Shown here piece after piece: positions 1-8,483 of a stretch of 64,000 bases of DNA (its first letter is position 1; the number at the start of each line of letters is the position of its first letter). Both the position numbers and the translations under genes were made by a program. Under the pieces are notes generated by a model, which was given only the letters and a program-made list of their open reading frames with translations, had not been told where the DNA came from and searched no databases. Origin of the DNA: Mucilaginibacter straminoryzae. Its GTDB lineage: Bacteria; Bacteroidota; Bacteroidia; Sphingobacteriales; Sphingobacteriaceae. The stretch covers positions 62,001 to 126,000 of the forward strand of contig NZ_JALJEJ010000010.1 in NCBI RefSeq assembly GCF_022953055.1. Direction: 5' to 3'.

Positions 1-397
1 ATATCGCCCTGAATAAAAAGAAGAATAATGCGGCCAGCGGAATACTTGCAGACGGCGGCATTACTAAACGCATTTTATCGCTCGGGTAATCGTGGTGTAC
101 TCCGTGGAAAATGAAATGCAACCTTAAAGCCCATGGTGCTTTTGGTACAAAATGGAATACAAAACGGTGTAAGGTATATTCAACAAAAGTCCAGATGAAC
201 AAACCGCCGACAAATAATGCTAAAAAGCGTAAGGCGGACGTCTGTACATCAAAAATAGAATGGTAAGCGCAGTATAAAATAACCGGAAGATAAATAATAA
301 CCGGAACGAAGAAATGAACTTTAGAAAGGCTTTCTAAAAAATCACTTTTAAACATCCGGACTGACTCTTCCGAGTTCGACACATAATTCCGTTTCAT
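1..397 (-). CDS. Fatty acid hydroxylase (sterol desaturase superfamily), N-terminal part
   Basis: The gene runs off the left edge; about 132 residues are visible from the ATG at 395-397. The translation has membrane segments and two histidine clusters, HRFVFH and HGVHHD, which are the di-iron ligand boxes of the fatty acid hydroxylase superfamily. The spacing (HxxxxH, then HxxHH about 20 residues later) resembles eukaryotic FA2H/Scs7 2-hydroxylases. It starts 5 bases after the stop of the DUF4833 gene, so it is probably in the same operon. Lying in a run of sphingolipid and inositol-lipid genes, it is inferred to 2-hydroxylate the N-acyl chain of ceramides. A carotenoid or sterol-like hydroxylase is the alternative; the missing C-terminus would help decide. 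Confidence 0.75.
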   Translation of the reverse strand, partial: MKRNYVSNSEESVRMFKSDFLESLSKVHFFVPVIIYLPVILYCAYHSIFDVQTSALRFLALFVGGLFIWTFVEYTLHRFVFHFVPKAPWALRLHFIFHGVHHDYPSDKMRLVMPPSASIPLAALFFFLFRAI

Positions 398-402
398 ACT
401 AA

Positions 403-996
403 TCAGGGTTTAAATCTATCGGTTACTTCCTGACCGGTTACCGGGTCAGATCCTTTAATTTCTACGTATAATACATTGGGCACCCAAAAGCTGCCGCCCT
501 CTATGCGCACAAAGATACGATGTAATATCACCTGTTTCTGTGCTATTGTCGCAAAAATGTGATACTTGCCGTCATTGGCTTTCATCAGGGTCATGGGGTA
601 CTTTTTGTAGCTCACCAGTCTGATATCGTATTTACCGTTGCCAAGTTCTTTTTGTACCAGGCCATAAGCAAATTTCCGTTGGATGAAGTTCAGCTCTTCT
701 TTCTGCCCCTTTTCGTTATACTTTATCCAATAGGGGTGTACCGGGGTTTCATTATCCAACTGGCCATCACTGCCCACGTTCAATTCATAGACAATGGTAT
801 TGGTGTTGGGATCGCGCTGGATGTAAAACAAGCGTGGTAAACTAGTAGGAAGTGCGGGGAACTTTAGCTCTGTACGAATCTTTGCCTTCGCAGTGTCTTT
901 AGCAAGCGAATGATTTCCCGAAGCTGGTTTCAGATTAAAGCTGCTTAATAAGAAAAAGCAACCCGCAAGTGTTGTAAGTAATAAAAATCGTTTCAA
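403..996 (-). CDS. Secreted DUF4833-like protein of unknown function
   Basis: This 197-residue protein has an N-terminal signal sequence (hydrophobic stretch at residues 4-20, with a Cys at 13 that is a weak lipobox candidate). The mature part, with a RLFYIQRDPNTNTIVYE-type strand and a C-terminal FVRIEGG...LYVEIKG strand, resembles the DUF4833 family of Bacteroidota, as far as I can tell by eye. The function is unknown. It lies 2 bases after the CDP-alcohol phosphatidyltransferase stop and 5 bases before the hydroxylase start, so the three are almost certainly cotranscribed. Position suggests a periplasmic or outer-membrane role linked to the lipid made by its neighbours; this is inference only. 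Confidence 0.7.
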   Translation of the reverse strand: MKRFLLLTTLAGCFFLLSSFNLKPASGNHSLAKDTAKAKIRTELKFPALPTSLPRLFYIQRDPNTNTIVYELNVGSDGQLDNETPVHPYWIKYNEKGQKEELNFIQRKFAYGLVQKELGNGKYDIRLVSYKKYPMTLMKANDGKYHIFATIAQKQVILHRIFVRIEGGSFWVPNVLYVEIKGSDPVTGQEVTDRFKP

Positions 997-998
997 TT

Positions 999-1721
999 TT
1001 AACGTAAGTTTTTTTCCTTTTCCATCAGTGCTTTTTTAGAATCCATTAACCGGCGAAAAGCGGTTAAATTGGTAAGCACGGCAAGTATCGTAATCGGGAT
1101 GGTGAAGATAGACATGGTTTCGAAAACGTGATATTTAACACCGGGGATATACAATTTGTAATCGCCACCGGCATATTGCGAGAAAACGCCGCAAATGATA
1201 GCAAACAACCCGATAGTAATCACACGTTCCGGGCGCTGCATCAGGCCGCCTTTACATTCTATCCCTAAACCTTCAGCCCGGGCACGAACGTAGCTCACCA
1301 TCATGGAACCAATCAGTGCAATAAAGGCAAATAAAGAGCTTAGGAAATAATGATGGGCCACCAGGTACCAGCAGATCCCTAAGAACATAATTAATTCACT
1401 ATAGCGGTCTAAAACAGAATCATAAAGTGCCCCGAAGGTCGATTTCATGTTACCCAGTCTGGCCACCTGCCCGTCAAGCATATCAAACAGGCCTGCAAAT
1501 AAAATTAAGCCGCCGGCCCAGCCCACGTAGGTAAAGTCGCCGCGGTTACCTTCTTCTGCACCTACGACAAATATTACCGCAACGCCGATATTAAGAATGA
1601 AACCAATAGTGGTTACCGCGTTAGGCGTAAGGCCAATACGGATCAGCAGCTTTACAAACGGATCAATAACCTTGTAAATACTCAGTTGTAATGTTGTTCG
1701 CAGGGATGTATCTTGTGTCAT
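999..1721 (-). CDS. CDP-alcohol phosphatidyltransferase, probable phosphoinositol-lipid head-group enzyme
   Basis: This 240-residue integral membrane enzyme carries the complete CDP-alcohol phosphatidyltransferase signature: D80, D83-G84, A87-R88, G97, D101 and D105, with exact family spacing. About six membrane segments are visible. Family members swap the CMP of a CDP-alcohol for another alcohol; substrates include glycerol phosphate, serine, inositol and inositol phosphate. Because a myo-inositol-phosphate synthase and a PgpA-type phosphatase lie a few kilobases upstream on the same strand, inositol phosphate is the most likely acceptor. Phosphatidylglycerophosphate synthase is the main alternative. 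A TAACTTTG box (1738-1745, minus strand) may give it its own promoter just after the preceding gene. Confidence 0.85.
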   Translation of the reverse strand: MTQDTSLRTTLQLSIYKVIDPFVKLLIRIGLTPNAVTTIGFILNIGVAVIFVVGAEEGNRGDFTYVGWAGGLILFAGLFDMLDGQVARLGNMKSTFGALYDSVLDRYSELIMFLGICWYLVAHHYFLSSLFAFIALIGSMMVSYVRARAEGLGIECKGGLMQRPERVITIGLFAIICGVFSQYAGGDYKLYIPGVKYHVFETMSIFTIPITILAVLTNLTAFRRLMDSKKALMEKEKNLR

Positions 1722-1737
1722 ATTGAAAAAAACAGTA

Positions 1738-1745
1738 CAAAGTTA
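1738..1745 (-). promoter_or_regulatory. Possible -7 box upstream of the CDP-alcohol phosphatidyltransferase gene
   Basis: On the minus strand this reads TAACTTTG, matching the Bacteroidota -7 consensus TAnnTTTG, about 16 bases before the ATG. No TTG is found at the expected -33 spacing, and the site overlaps the stop codon of the upstream gene. It is a weak candidate for an internal operon promoter. Confidence 0.35.
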
Positions 1746-4295
1746 AAAATCAAATTTAACTCTTGTTCTTATTCCCCACGAAGGTACGTCGGGATGATCC
1801 AGATAGTTAAATCTTTTAACAAAGTCTACTCTTATAAATTTAAATATATTTTCAACACCAACACTACCTTCTACATAAGGTTTGCTTCCCAGCGAATAAG
1901 TAATCGGAGCCCCTTCAGAAATCGGGAATTGATAAAGATCAGGATGGATAGATGGGTTATTTTCGTCTCTGATACCACCGTACAATACTTTCAATGAAGC
2001 TGTCTCACGCCATTTCAAACGTTTGAACAACGGGATCTTGTTAAAGAAGAATCCCATAAAGTGCTGATCGATATTCAGGGCGGCGTAATGGTCGCTCACA
2101 AACTCCATAAAGTTCATCAGGTTATACGAATCCAGGTCGTAAGCATAGGTCTGGTTTGCGCGGTGTATTTCCAATAACGGGAAAGGAGCCTGGCCAAAAA
2201 TATTTGCACCTTCTACTGTTATGTCGGCATAACCCAATTGCGAAAGGTAGGTACGTCTGCCAATGCTTGCGTGCAGTTTTTGATAGTTGTACTCGCCACC
2301 CAGCACGTTCTTTAAGCCCGCGGTGTAATCAAGGCTGATAACCGGGTATTTGCTTGGGATAGGAATACGGTAGATTTTACCCTGATAGAACTGTTCATGC
2401 GGTGCATAACGTAAAGACAGGGTCGCCTCGGTCGTTGTCAGGTCGTGGATGCTGTTTAACCGGCCGTTTTCGAAATTATTGAAGTAAAGCGACCCAGCTG
2501 GAGATTGCGTCCATTTCTTTAAACCCAGGGTATAAGAAAAGTGGTTCTCAAATTCATGCACGTAATCCAGGCGGTAAAAATCGTTATAAAGATATTTATC
2601 GTTGTTACCGCGTTTGAAAGACAGCAGGAAGTTATCTTCCTGAACGAATTGCAAATCTGCACCCGGAATTTTAGTATCGCGCTGGAAACTTGCGCGGATA
2701 TAATTTTGCGGGAATTTATAGATCGATTTGTTGTTCAACGAATACGTGGCACTCAGGAAGTACTTCCAACGTTCGTCTTTAAAGCCATAAGCCGCATAGG
2801 TTTCGAAATAATACCGTTTGCTGAGTTCCGGGGTGGTACGGCCACCTAAGCGCAACCTGAATCCTTCTACCGGGTTAAAGCTATAAAACGTGTTTGCCGG
2901 GCCCACCTCGAACTTTCCGAAAGACTTATAACCGGCTAATAACAGGGTAACGATATCGGCCGTTCTGCGGAAAGAAGGCATGGACTGAAGGCTGTCGATA
3001 TTTTTATATACCCGTGATTCTGCTTTGCTAAGTGTATCCAACCGATTTTCTGCCCAATAAGTTGCCGGGCGGCTTTTCGCATCCGGTACGGTTTCGGTGG
3101 CCTCGCCATCATATGTGGTGTCGGGGCGTGAATTATTAACCAGGTAGTTCTTAAACGTAATCGTACGTTCAGCAAAAATACCGTGATTTCCTTTCTTACT
3201 GGTACCAAAGTCTGCGCGTACGTCGCTTCTGCTCAAATGCCACCTGTTATCCGGGTTTTGTTCAAAGTCCAGCGCGATAGCCATGGTGCGTACCCAGTTC
3301 AGGTTGATGTTTTTGTTGATGGTCATCCTTACCTGCTGCACTGCGTAGTTACCATCCAGCGTGATATAAATATCACCCTCGAAAAGCATGTCTGTGGTGT
3401 TACGCGGCGTAAAACTCAACTGGATCAGTTTGCTGTTACCCACCTGCAGGGTATCTGTAATAAAGTATTTGTAGAATGTAGGGCCGCCATCAGCAATAGG
3501 GCTGAGGAAGTTGTTGGTCATCAGAAAGATATTGTTTTGATAAATATCTATCGGATTGTACATCCGTTTCAGGTAAGTGCCAAAACCTTCGCTATCCATA
3601 AAGCTACCGAAGTTCACGCTTTTTTGACCCAGGATCAGCGTTTTGGTTTTCTCCGGATGTTTGCGGTAATAGGTCTGCGACAACTTTTCGTCCAGGTAAA
3701 CCGGTAAAAGGGTTTTTCCGGGTAGGATGGTGCTGTCTTTGTTATCCAGGAAGAACTTGTATTTCTTAAAGAATTTTCGTTCTGAAAGCTGTTCAGAAAC
3801 ATTAATGAAAGACATTTGTGTCTTGTCGTATTCTTTATATTCTACAAAGTTATAGGCTTCCGGCCTGTTCTGTTCTTTATGGGCAATAACCTGGCGGATC
3901 AGTTCTACAGCAGGATTATCCCTGTTGCGATATTTTGGTTTCTTGCCGCTTTTTACTACTACCTCTGTCAGCTGTTTAGCTTCAGGGAATAGCTTTACAT
4001 TAATTACCTGCTCTTTTCCGGGAACAACACTAAGCGTTGCTGTTTTATAACCCACAAAAGATATGGATAGCTGGGTAAGCGGTTTAGTAGTACGTAAGGT
4101 ATATTTACCATTATCATCGGTGTTGGCACCAATGCTACTGCCGGTAAAGGCTACGGTAACAAATGAGAGGGGCTTGCGTGTATTGGCGTCGGTTACCGTA
4201 CCGGTAACAACAGTGGCCTGCGCAAACAGCGTGATTGAAGAAAAAACAAACGCGATAAAAAGTAAGAGGCGTTTATATGTGATATCAGAGTTCAT
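1743..4295 (-). CDS. DUF5686-type outer-membrane protein with CarboxypepD_reg-like domain
   Basis: This 850-residue protein begins with a signal peptide ending near FAQ (residues 20-26). A carboxypeptidase-D regulatory-like beta-sandwich follows at about 27-110 (GTVTDANTRKPLSFVTV...SFVGY), then a long region resembling DUF5686, ending in many alternating strands that look like an outer-membrane beta-barrel. The last residues (VKFDF) end in Phe, as expected for BAM-dependent barrels. The function of the family is unknown. It is the first gene of the run that continues with the CDP-alcohol phosphatidyltransferase 21 bases later. Transport or anchoring of the neighbouring lipid products is possible but unproven. 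Confidence 0.75.
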   Translation of the reverse strand: MNSDITYKRLLLFIAFVFSSITLFAQATVVTGTVTDANTRKPLSFVTVAFTGSSIGANTDDNGKYTLRTTKPLTQLSISFVGYKTATLSVVPGKEQVINVKLFPEAKQLTEVVVKSGKKPKYRNRDNPAVELIRQVIAHKEQNRPEAYNFVEYKEYDKTQMSFINVSEQLSERKFFKKYKFFLDNKDSTILPGKTLLPVYLDEKLSQTYYRKHPEKTKTLILGQKSVNFGSFMDSEGFGTYLKRMYNPIDIYQNNIFLMTNNFLSPIADGGPTFYKYFITDTLQVGNSKLIQLSFTPRNTTDMLFEGDIYITLDGNYAVQQVRMTINKNINLNWVRTMAIALDFEQNPDNRWHLSRSDVRADFGTSKKGNHGIFAERTITFKNYLVNNSRPDTTYDGEATETVPDAKSRPATYWAENRLDTLSKAESRVYKNIDSLQSMPSFRRTADIVTLLLAGYKSFGKFEVGPANTFYSFNPVEGFRLRLGGRTTPELSKRYYFETYAAYGFKDERWKYFLSATYSLNNKSIYKFPQNYIRASFQRDTKIPGADLQFVQEDNFLLSFKRGNNDKYLYNDFYRLDYVHEFENHFSYTLGLKKWTQSPAGSLYFNNFENGRLNSIHDLTTTEATLSLRYAPHEQFYQGKIYRIPIPSKYPVISLDYTAGLKNVLGGEYNYQKLHASIGRRTYLSQLGYADITVEGANIFGQAPFPLLEIHRANQTYAYDLDSYNLMNFMEFVSDHYAALNIDQHFMGFFFNKIPLFKRLKWRETASLKVLYGGIRDENNPSIHPDLYQFPISEGAPITYSLGSKPYVEGSVGVENIFKFIRVDFVKRFNYLDHPDVPSWGIRTRVKFDF

Positions 4296-4474
4296 GTAAG
4301 TATTCCACTATAAATTTACCCGAAAAGCGAGTTATATCCGCGTTAGATATAAAACTCATAAAATCGTTACATCAGTAAATGAATTTTTTAACGTAACAGC
4401 CCTATTTTTACGGGTTTTGTAAAGTACCCGGCAAAAGTGGAAATTTTGATGGATATAATTGTTGGAAGAAAGTC

Positions 4475-4504
4475 AAATTAATCAATCAATTGATTAATTT
4501 TTTT
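4475..4504. terminator. Hairpin after the PgpA-like gene
   Basis: An AT-rich inverted repeat with 11-12 paired bases (4475-4486 with 4489-4500) lies just past the stop of the minus-strand phosphatase gene. The T-tract is stronger on the plus strand; on the minus strand the tail is only partly T-rich. It may separate the spt-to-pgpA operon from the next run of lipid genes, perhaps incompletely. The rest of the 4296-4510 gap shows no gene. Confidence 0.5.
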
Positions 4505-4510
4505 CAACAT

Positions 4511-4966
4511 TCAGAAAAACTTAAATAGCAGGATAATTTGCAGGCAAATGTTGGCGTAGATGCCGGCCAAAATATCATCTGCCATAATGCCCCAGCCACC
4601 TTCTAAACTTTCCATCTTTCTGATGAAAAGCGGTTTTGCGATATCGAAAAATCGGAATAGCACCAGGGCAATTAATACATAAGGTAGTTTAACAGGGGCA
4701 AAAAGCAGGCTGATGGCCATTCCGGCTACTTCATCTACCACCACTCGCGAAGGATCTTTACCCCAAAGCGGAATAACCATTTTTGATGACCATACCCCAA
4801 TAGCGGTGATAACCAGTGTTATTGCTACTGAAGGTATTAAAGCAGGATAGCCACCCGCCCAGGCCAGGTACCAGCAAAGGGCACAAAAAACAGCAGCTAC
4901 TGTTCCGGCGCCCTTGCCGATATATCCAATGCCTAAACTGGTGGCTATCAGCTTATGAAATAACAT
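4511..4966 (-). CDS. PgpA-type lipid phosphatase, probably acting on phosphatidylinositol phosphate
   Basis: This 151-residue membrane protein has the PgpA signature, with the VVVDEVAGM motif at residues 75-83 (D78, E79) and a conserved acidic pair in MADDILAG near 130. PgpA enzymes dephosphorylate phosphatidylglycerophosphate. Here the start codon overlaps the stop of the myo-inositol-phosphate synthase gene by one base, so the two are translationally coupled. That pairing suggests the substrate is phosphatidylinositol phosphate, as reported (from memory) for the PgpA homologue in the Bacteroides inositol-lipid cluster. A housekeeping PgpA role cannot be excluded from this window alone. Confidence 0.85.
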   Translation of the reverse strand: MLFHKLIATSLGIGYIGKGAGTVAAVFCALCWYLAWAGGYPALIPSVAITLVITAIGVWSSKMVIPLWGKDPSRVVVDEVAGMAISLLFAPVKLPYVLIALVLFRFFDIAKPLFIRKMESLEGGWGIMADDILAGIYANICLQIILLFKFF

Positions 4967-6288
4967 TATAGTGCTTCAACCAAGTCCTGGTAATAATCCA
5001 GACCTAAGTGCGTAATTAAGTCTTCGCCCATCATATGACGAAGTGTGTTCTGTAACTTCATTAATTGTTTGAAGATATCATGCTCCGGACGTAAGCCTTC
5101 TGCTGTCTGAGGCGATTTCAGGTAGAATGATAACCATTCCTGGATACCGCTCATGCCTGCACGTTTAGCCAGGTCAATGAACAGGGCAAGGTCAAGCGCA
5201 ACCGGCGCTGCGAGGATAGAGTCGCGGCAAAGGAAGTTGATCTTGATCTGCATCTGGTAACCTAACCAACCAAAAATATCGATGTTATCCCAGCTCTCTT
5301 TGTTATCGCCGTGAGGAGGGTAGTAGTTGATACGTACTTTATGGTATAGTTCGCCATAAAGCTCCGGGTTGATTTCCGGCTGAAGAATGTCCTCTAATAC
5401 GCTAAGCTTAGAAACCTCTTTGGTTTTAAAGTTATCCGGATCGTCTAATACATAACCATCGCGGTTACCCAGGATGTTGGTAGAGAACCAGCCCTTAACA
5501 CCCAGTGCACGCGCTGCTAAACCAGGAGCAAGGATGGTTTTCATTAAAGTCTGCCCGGTTTTAAAGTCTTTACCGGCGATAGGGGCATCGTTTAACTTAG
5601 AAAGCTCAACGATTGCAGGGATATCTACGGTTAAGTTAGGGGCACCGTTTACAAACGGATAACCTAATTTAAGTGCGGCATAAGCATATAGCATACTTGG
5701 CGCAATGCGTTTGTCGTCAGCTTCTAATGCTTGCTCAAATGCATCGAGGCTTTGGTGAATTTCTGATTCCTCGAAGTAAACTTCTGTTGAACCACACCAA
5801 AGTACCACTACGCGGTCTAAACCATGTTGTTCTTTGAAGTTGGTGATATCGTCCATCAGTTGCTGGGCCAGTTCTGCGCGGGTACCTTGTTTTACATTAG
5901 TACCATCAAGGTTTTTAGCGTAGCTTTTGTCGAAGGCTGCAGTCATCGGAACAATAGCTTCCAGCTCTTCTTTAACAGAATTCAGCAGGTCTTTTTCTAA
6001 AACCTGGGCTTTTAAAGAAGCTTCAAATACGTTATCTGCATAAACGTCCCATCCGCCAAATACAATATCTTTCAGATCTGTCAGTGGAACAAAGTCTTTA
6101 ATTTTAGGGTAACGGTTTTCCGTTCTTTTTCCCAGACGTATATTGCCCATTTGGGTAAGTGCACCAATGGGTTGGGATAAACCTTTATTTACAGCTGCCA
6201 CACCTGCAATAAGGGTGGTAGCAACAGCGCCAAGGCCGGGAATAAGAATGCCCAGTTTACCCTCAGCAGGTTGAATTGAAGTTTTCAT
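4966..6288 (-). CDS. Myo-inositol-1(3)-phosphate synthase
   Basis: This 440-residue cytoplasmic enzyme would convert glucose 6-phosphate to inositol 3-phosphate using NAD. Recognisable features are the N-terminal Rossmann segment (IPGLGAVATT, about 16-25), the central VNGAPNLTVD segment equivalent to the family's NGSPQNT block, the STNILGNRDG block with the following acidic stretch, and the NIDIFGW and CRDSILAAPVALDL segments of the C-terminal half. Length is in the bacterial range. It follows the reductase-like gene by 32 bases and overlaps the PgpA-like gene by one base. It supplies the head group and ties the sphingolipid genes to inositol-lipid synthesis. Confidence 0.93.
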   Translation of the reverse strand: MKTSIQPAEGKLGILIPGLGAVATTLIAGVAAVNKGLSQPIGALTQMGNIRLGKRTENRYPKIKDFVPLTDLKDIVFGGWDVYADNVFEASLKAQVLEKDLLNSVKEELEAIVPMTAAFDKSYAKNLDGTNVKQGTRAELAQQLMDDITNFKEQHGLDRVVVLWCGSTEVYFEESEIHQSLDAFEQALEADDKRIAPSMLYAYAALKLGYPFVNGAPNLTVDIPAIVELSKLNDAPIAGKDFKTGQTLMKTILAPGLAARALGVKGWFSTNILGNRDGYVLDDPDNFKTKEVSKLSVLEDILQPEINPELYGELYHKVRINYYPPHGDNKESWDNIDIFGWLGYQMQIKINFLCRDSILAAPVALDLALFIDLAKRAGMSGIQEWLSFYLKSPQTAEGLRPEHDIFKQLMKLQNTLRHMMGEDLITHLGLDYYQDLVEAL

Positions 6289-6320
6289 ACGGTTAATTAA
6301 AAATATTTCGAGTTATAGTT

Positions 6321-7298
6321 TTACAGCCAGTTATGGTCTTTATACCATTTCAGGGTTTCTTCCAGTCCGCGTTCCAGATTGTACTGCGGATAGAAGCCCA
6401 ATTCCTGTTCAGCAGCCTCGATACTGCAAGCCCAATTAGGAGCGGTAAGCTCATTTAGCTTTTCAAGGTTCAAGGCAGGTGCTTTATTACTCAAAGAAGC
6501 AATTTTTTCATTCAACACTGCTAAAATTTTTACAAAGCTTACAGGCAAATGAATTTTCTTGGCCTTTATACCCAAAATATCTTTTACCAGCGTACCTAGT
6601 TCGTAACGGTCGTAAAAATTACCATCAGACAAGTGATAGGTGTGATAATCACCGCCATACAAGGCCTTGATGGTTGCCGTAGCCAAGTCTTTCACATAGA
6701 TAAAGCTCAGCTTTTGAGGTTGTTGACCAATGTAAGGCTCCAGACCTTTAGCTATCTGCTTTATCACAATAAAAATATCTTTCTCCCTCGGGCCATATAC
6801 CGCCGTTGGTCTTAATATAGTATAGTTTAAATTAGGTACCTGCGCCAGTTTTTGCTCGGCCAGCAATTTGCTTCTGCCATAAGCTGTAACGGGCTTAGGC
6901 TCCATACTCTCGGTGATCAGCCCGTTTGTGGTTTTAAGCGGCCCCGCAGCGGCCAAACTGCTTACCAACACAAACTTTTTAACCCGTAAGGCAGCAGCTT
7001 TTGCCAGGTTTAGCGTATAGCCAGCGTTTACCTGGTTATATTCTGCCTGTGTTTTTGCTTTTGTAAGCCCTGCAGCATGTATGATATACTGATACTTGTT
7101 AGCCTCTATTTCCTCGGCTAATGCTTCGGTATTGTTAAATTTAGGATAGGTTAATTGTATGTCGAAGTGCTTTAAATGGTCTACCTTACTGCTTTTTCTG
7201 ACAGCTATGTAAACATCCAGATCATTTTTTAAAGCTTCTTCAATTAGATGGTTCCCAACAAATCCGCTCGCGCCGGTTATTAAAACCCGCTCCCTCAT
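6321..7298 (-). CDS. NAD-dependent epimerase/dehydratase, CerR-like ceramide (3-keto) reductase candidate
   Basis: This 325-residue extended short-chain dehydrogenase has the TGASGFVG nucleotide-binding motif at residues 8-15 and the catalytic SS (113-114) and YGRSK (Y140, K144). The start overlaps the end of the upstream GNAT gene by four bases (ATGA), showing coupling. In Caulobacter an epimerase-family protein (CerR) reduces the 3-keto group during ceramide synthesis and sits near spt and the ceramide synthase gene. The same three families occur here in order spt, acyltransferase, reductase. The ceramide reductase assignment is therefore an inference from family and context; a nucleotide-sugar epimerase is the generic alternative. 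Confidence 0.72.
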   Translation of the reverse strand: MRERVLITGASGFVGNHLIEEALKNDLDVYIAVRKSSKVDHLKHFDIQLTYPKFNNTEALAEEIEANKYQYIIHAAGLTKAKTQAEYNQVNAGYTLNLAKAAALRVKKFVLVSSLAAAGPLKTTNGLITESMEPKPVTAYGRSKLLAEQKLAQVPNLNYTILRPTAVYGPREKDIFIVIKQIAKGLEPYIGQQPQKLSFIYVKDLATATIKALYGGDYHTYHLSDGNFYDRYELGTLVKDILGIKAKKIHLPVSFVKILAVLNEKIASLSNKAPALNLEKLNELTAPNWACSIEAAEQELGFYPQYNLERGLEETLKWYKDHNWL

Positions 7299-8413
7299 AT
7301 ATTCTTTTCGTAAATTCTGTAAGTTTTGTATTGTTCGCCGCCAATGGCCTCAATCGCACGGTTCACCATGTCATTGTTTTCCAGCGTCCATGATGCTTCT
7401 GCATAATCCAGCCCTTTGCGACGGTATTCTTTAATAATAGAACCATAAAGACAGGCTTCGATGCCCATTTTACGATAACCTTCTATTACCCCCAAAAGTA
7501 AGATACGTATGCCCCTGATTTTCTTTTTATTCAGCAACAGTTTAAATATGCCGGTAGGTAATAAACGACCTTTCTTAATGGTCTTCAGAATTTGATTGAT
7601 GTCTGGCAATGCTACACCGAACCCCACAATTTTACCGTCCTGTTCTGCAAGATAGGCAAAATCCTGGTCGAGGATCATTTTCATATCCTTCGCTGTATAA
7701 TCAAATTCAGCATCGGTCATCGGGAAGAAGCCCATATTTTTGTCCCATGCGCTGTTGTATACCTCTTTCAGTGCGGCGGCTTCCTGTTTGAAATTTTTCA
7801 TATTGATCTTCCTGATCACTATACCACTGTTCTTCTTCAAACGTTCCTGCAAACGATCCAGCATCTGCAGTGATTTATCGTTATAGTTCTGACCTTTCCA
7901 ACCCCAGGCAAATAAATCCACTTGTTTCTTTAAGCCATAGTTTTCTAGCAGCGTTGCATAGTACGGCGGGTTATATGGCATCATAATCAGCGGCGAACTG
8001 TCAAAACCCTTCACCAAAAGCCCGCAGGTTTCATTGGTTGATGGGTTTGCAGGGCCTACCAGTTTGTTAGCGCCTTTTTCTTTTACCCAATGGGTAGCGG
8101 CATCAAACAACAGGTTTGCAGTTTCCTGGTCATTGATACAATCAAAAAAACCAAAAAAGCCATCTTTGGCGTGATTGAATTTGTTATGATTATTATTCAG
8201 GATAGCGCAAATACGCCCAACTATTTGATCACCGTCATACGCCAGGAAGCACTGCAGTGAAGAATGCAGGTGAAATGGGTGTGTGGTTAGAATATCACGC
8301 TGTGCTATGAATAATTCGGGAACGTAATATGGATCGTTCTTAAACAGTTCGTGTGGAAAATCAACGAAAGCTCCCAGTTCTTTTTTTGAACTAACGGGGA
8401 CTATTTTTTTCAT
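7295..8413 (-). CDS. GNAT-fold acyltransferase, bacterial ceramide synthase candidate
   Basis: This 372-residue cytoplasmic protein has two acetyltransferase-like halves. The C-terminal one shows the GNAT core, a strand followed by GVIEGYRKMGIEACLYG (motif A-like, near 305-320) and EASWTLENNDMVNRAIEAIGG near the end. The N-terminal half contains the GPANPSTNETCG segment. Such 370-390 residue proteins are usually annotated as hypothetical acetyltransferases, but a related Caulobacter GNAT protein was shown to N-acylate the long-chain base (bacterial ceramide synthase). Its place 70 bases after serine palmitoyltransferase and overlapping the reductase gene strongly favours that role. Acyl donor and chain length cannot be read from the sequence. 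Confidence 0.72.
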   Translation of the reverse strand: MKKIVPVSSKKELGAFVDFPHELFKNDPYYVPELFIAQRDILTTHPFHLHSSLQCFLAYDGDQIVGRICAILNNNHNKFNHAKDGFFGFFDCINDQETANLLFDAATHWVKEKGANKLVGPANPSTNETCGLLVKGFDSSPLIMMPYNPPYYATLLENYGLKKQVDLFAWGWKGQNYNDKSLQMLDRLQERLKKNSGIVIRKINMKNFKQEAAALKEVYNSAWDKNMGFFPMTDAEFDYTAKDMKMILDQDFAYLAEQDGKIVGFGVALPDINQILKTIKKGRLLPTGIFKLLLNKKKIRGIRILLLGVIEGYRKMGIEACLYGSIIKEYRRKGLDYAEASWTLENNDMVNRAIEAIGGEQYKTYRIYEKNI

Positions 8414-8483
8414 TATGGCCGTAGCGTTTGGGGTATTAAAGCAAAATGAGCTATATTATCTATAGCTCATTTTATTATTTGGT

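Noticed and set aside
3183..3707. 174-codon plus-strand frame
   Set aside because: It lies wholly opposite the DUF5686 coding sequence, has no signal or motif and reads as a shadow of that gene.
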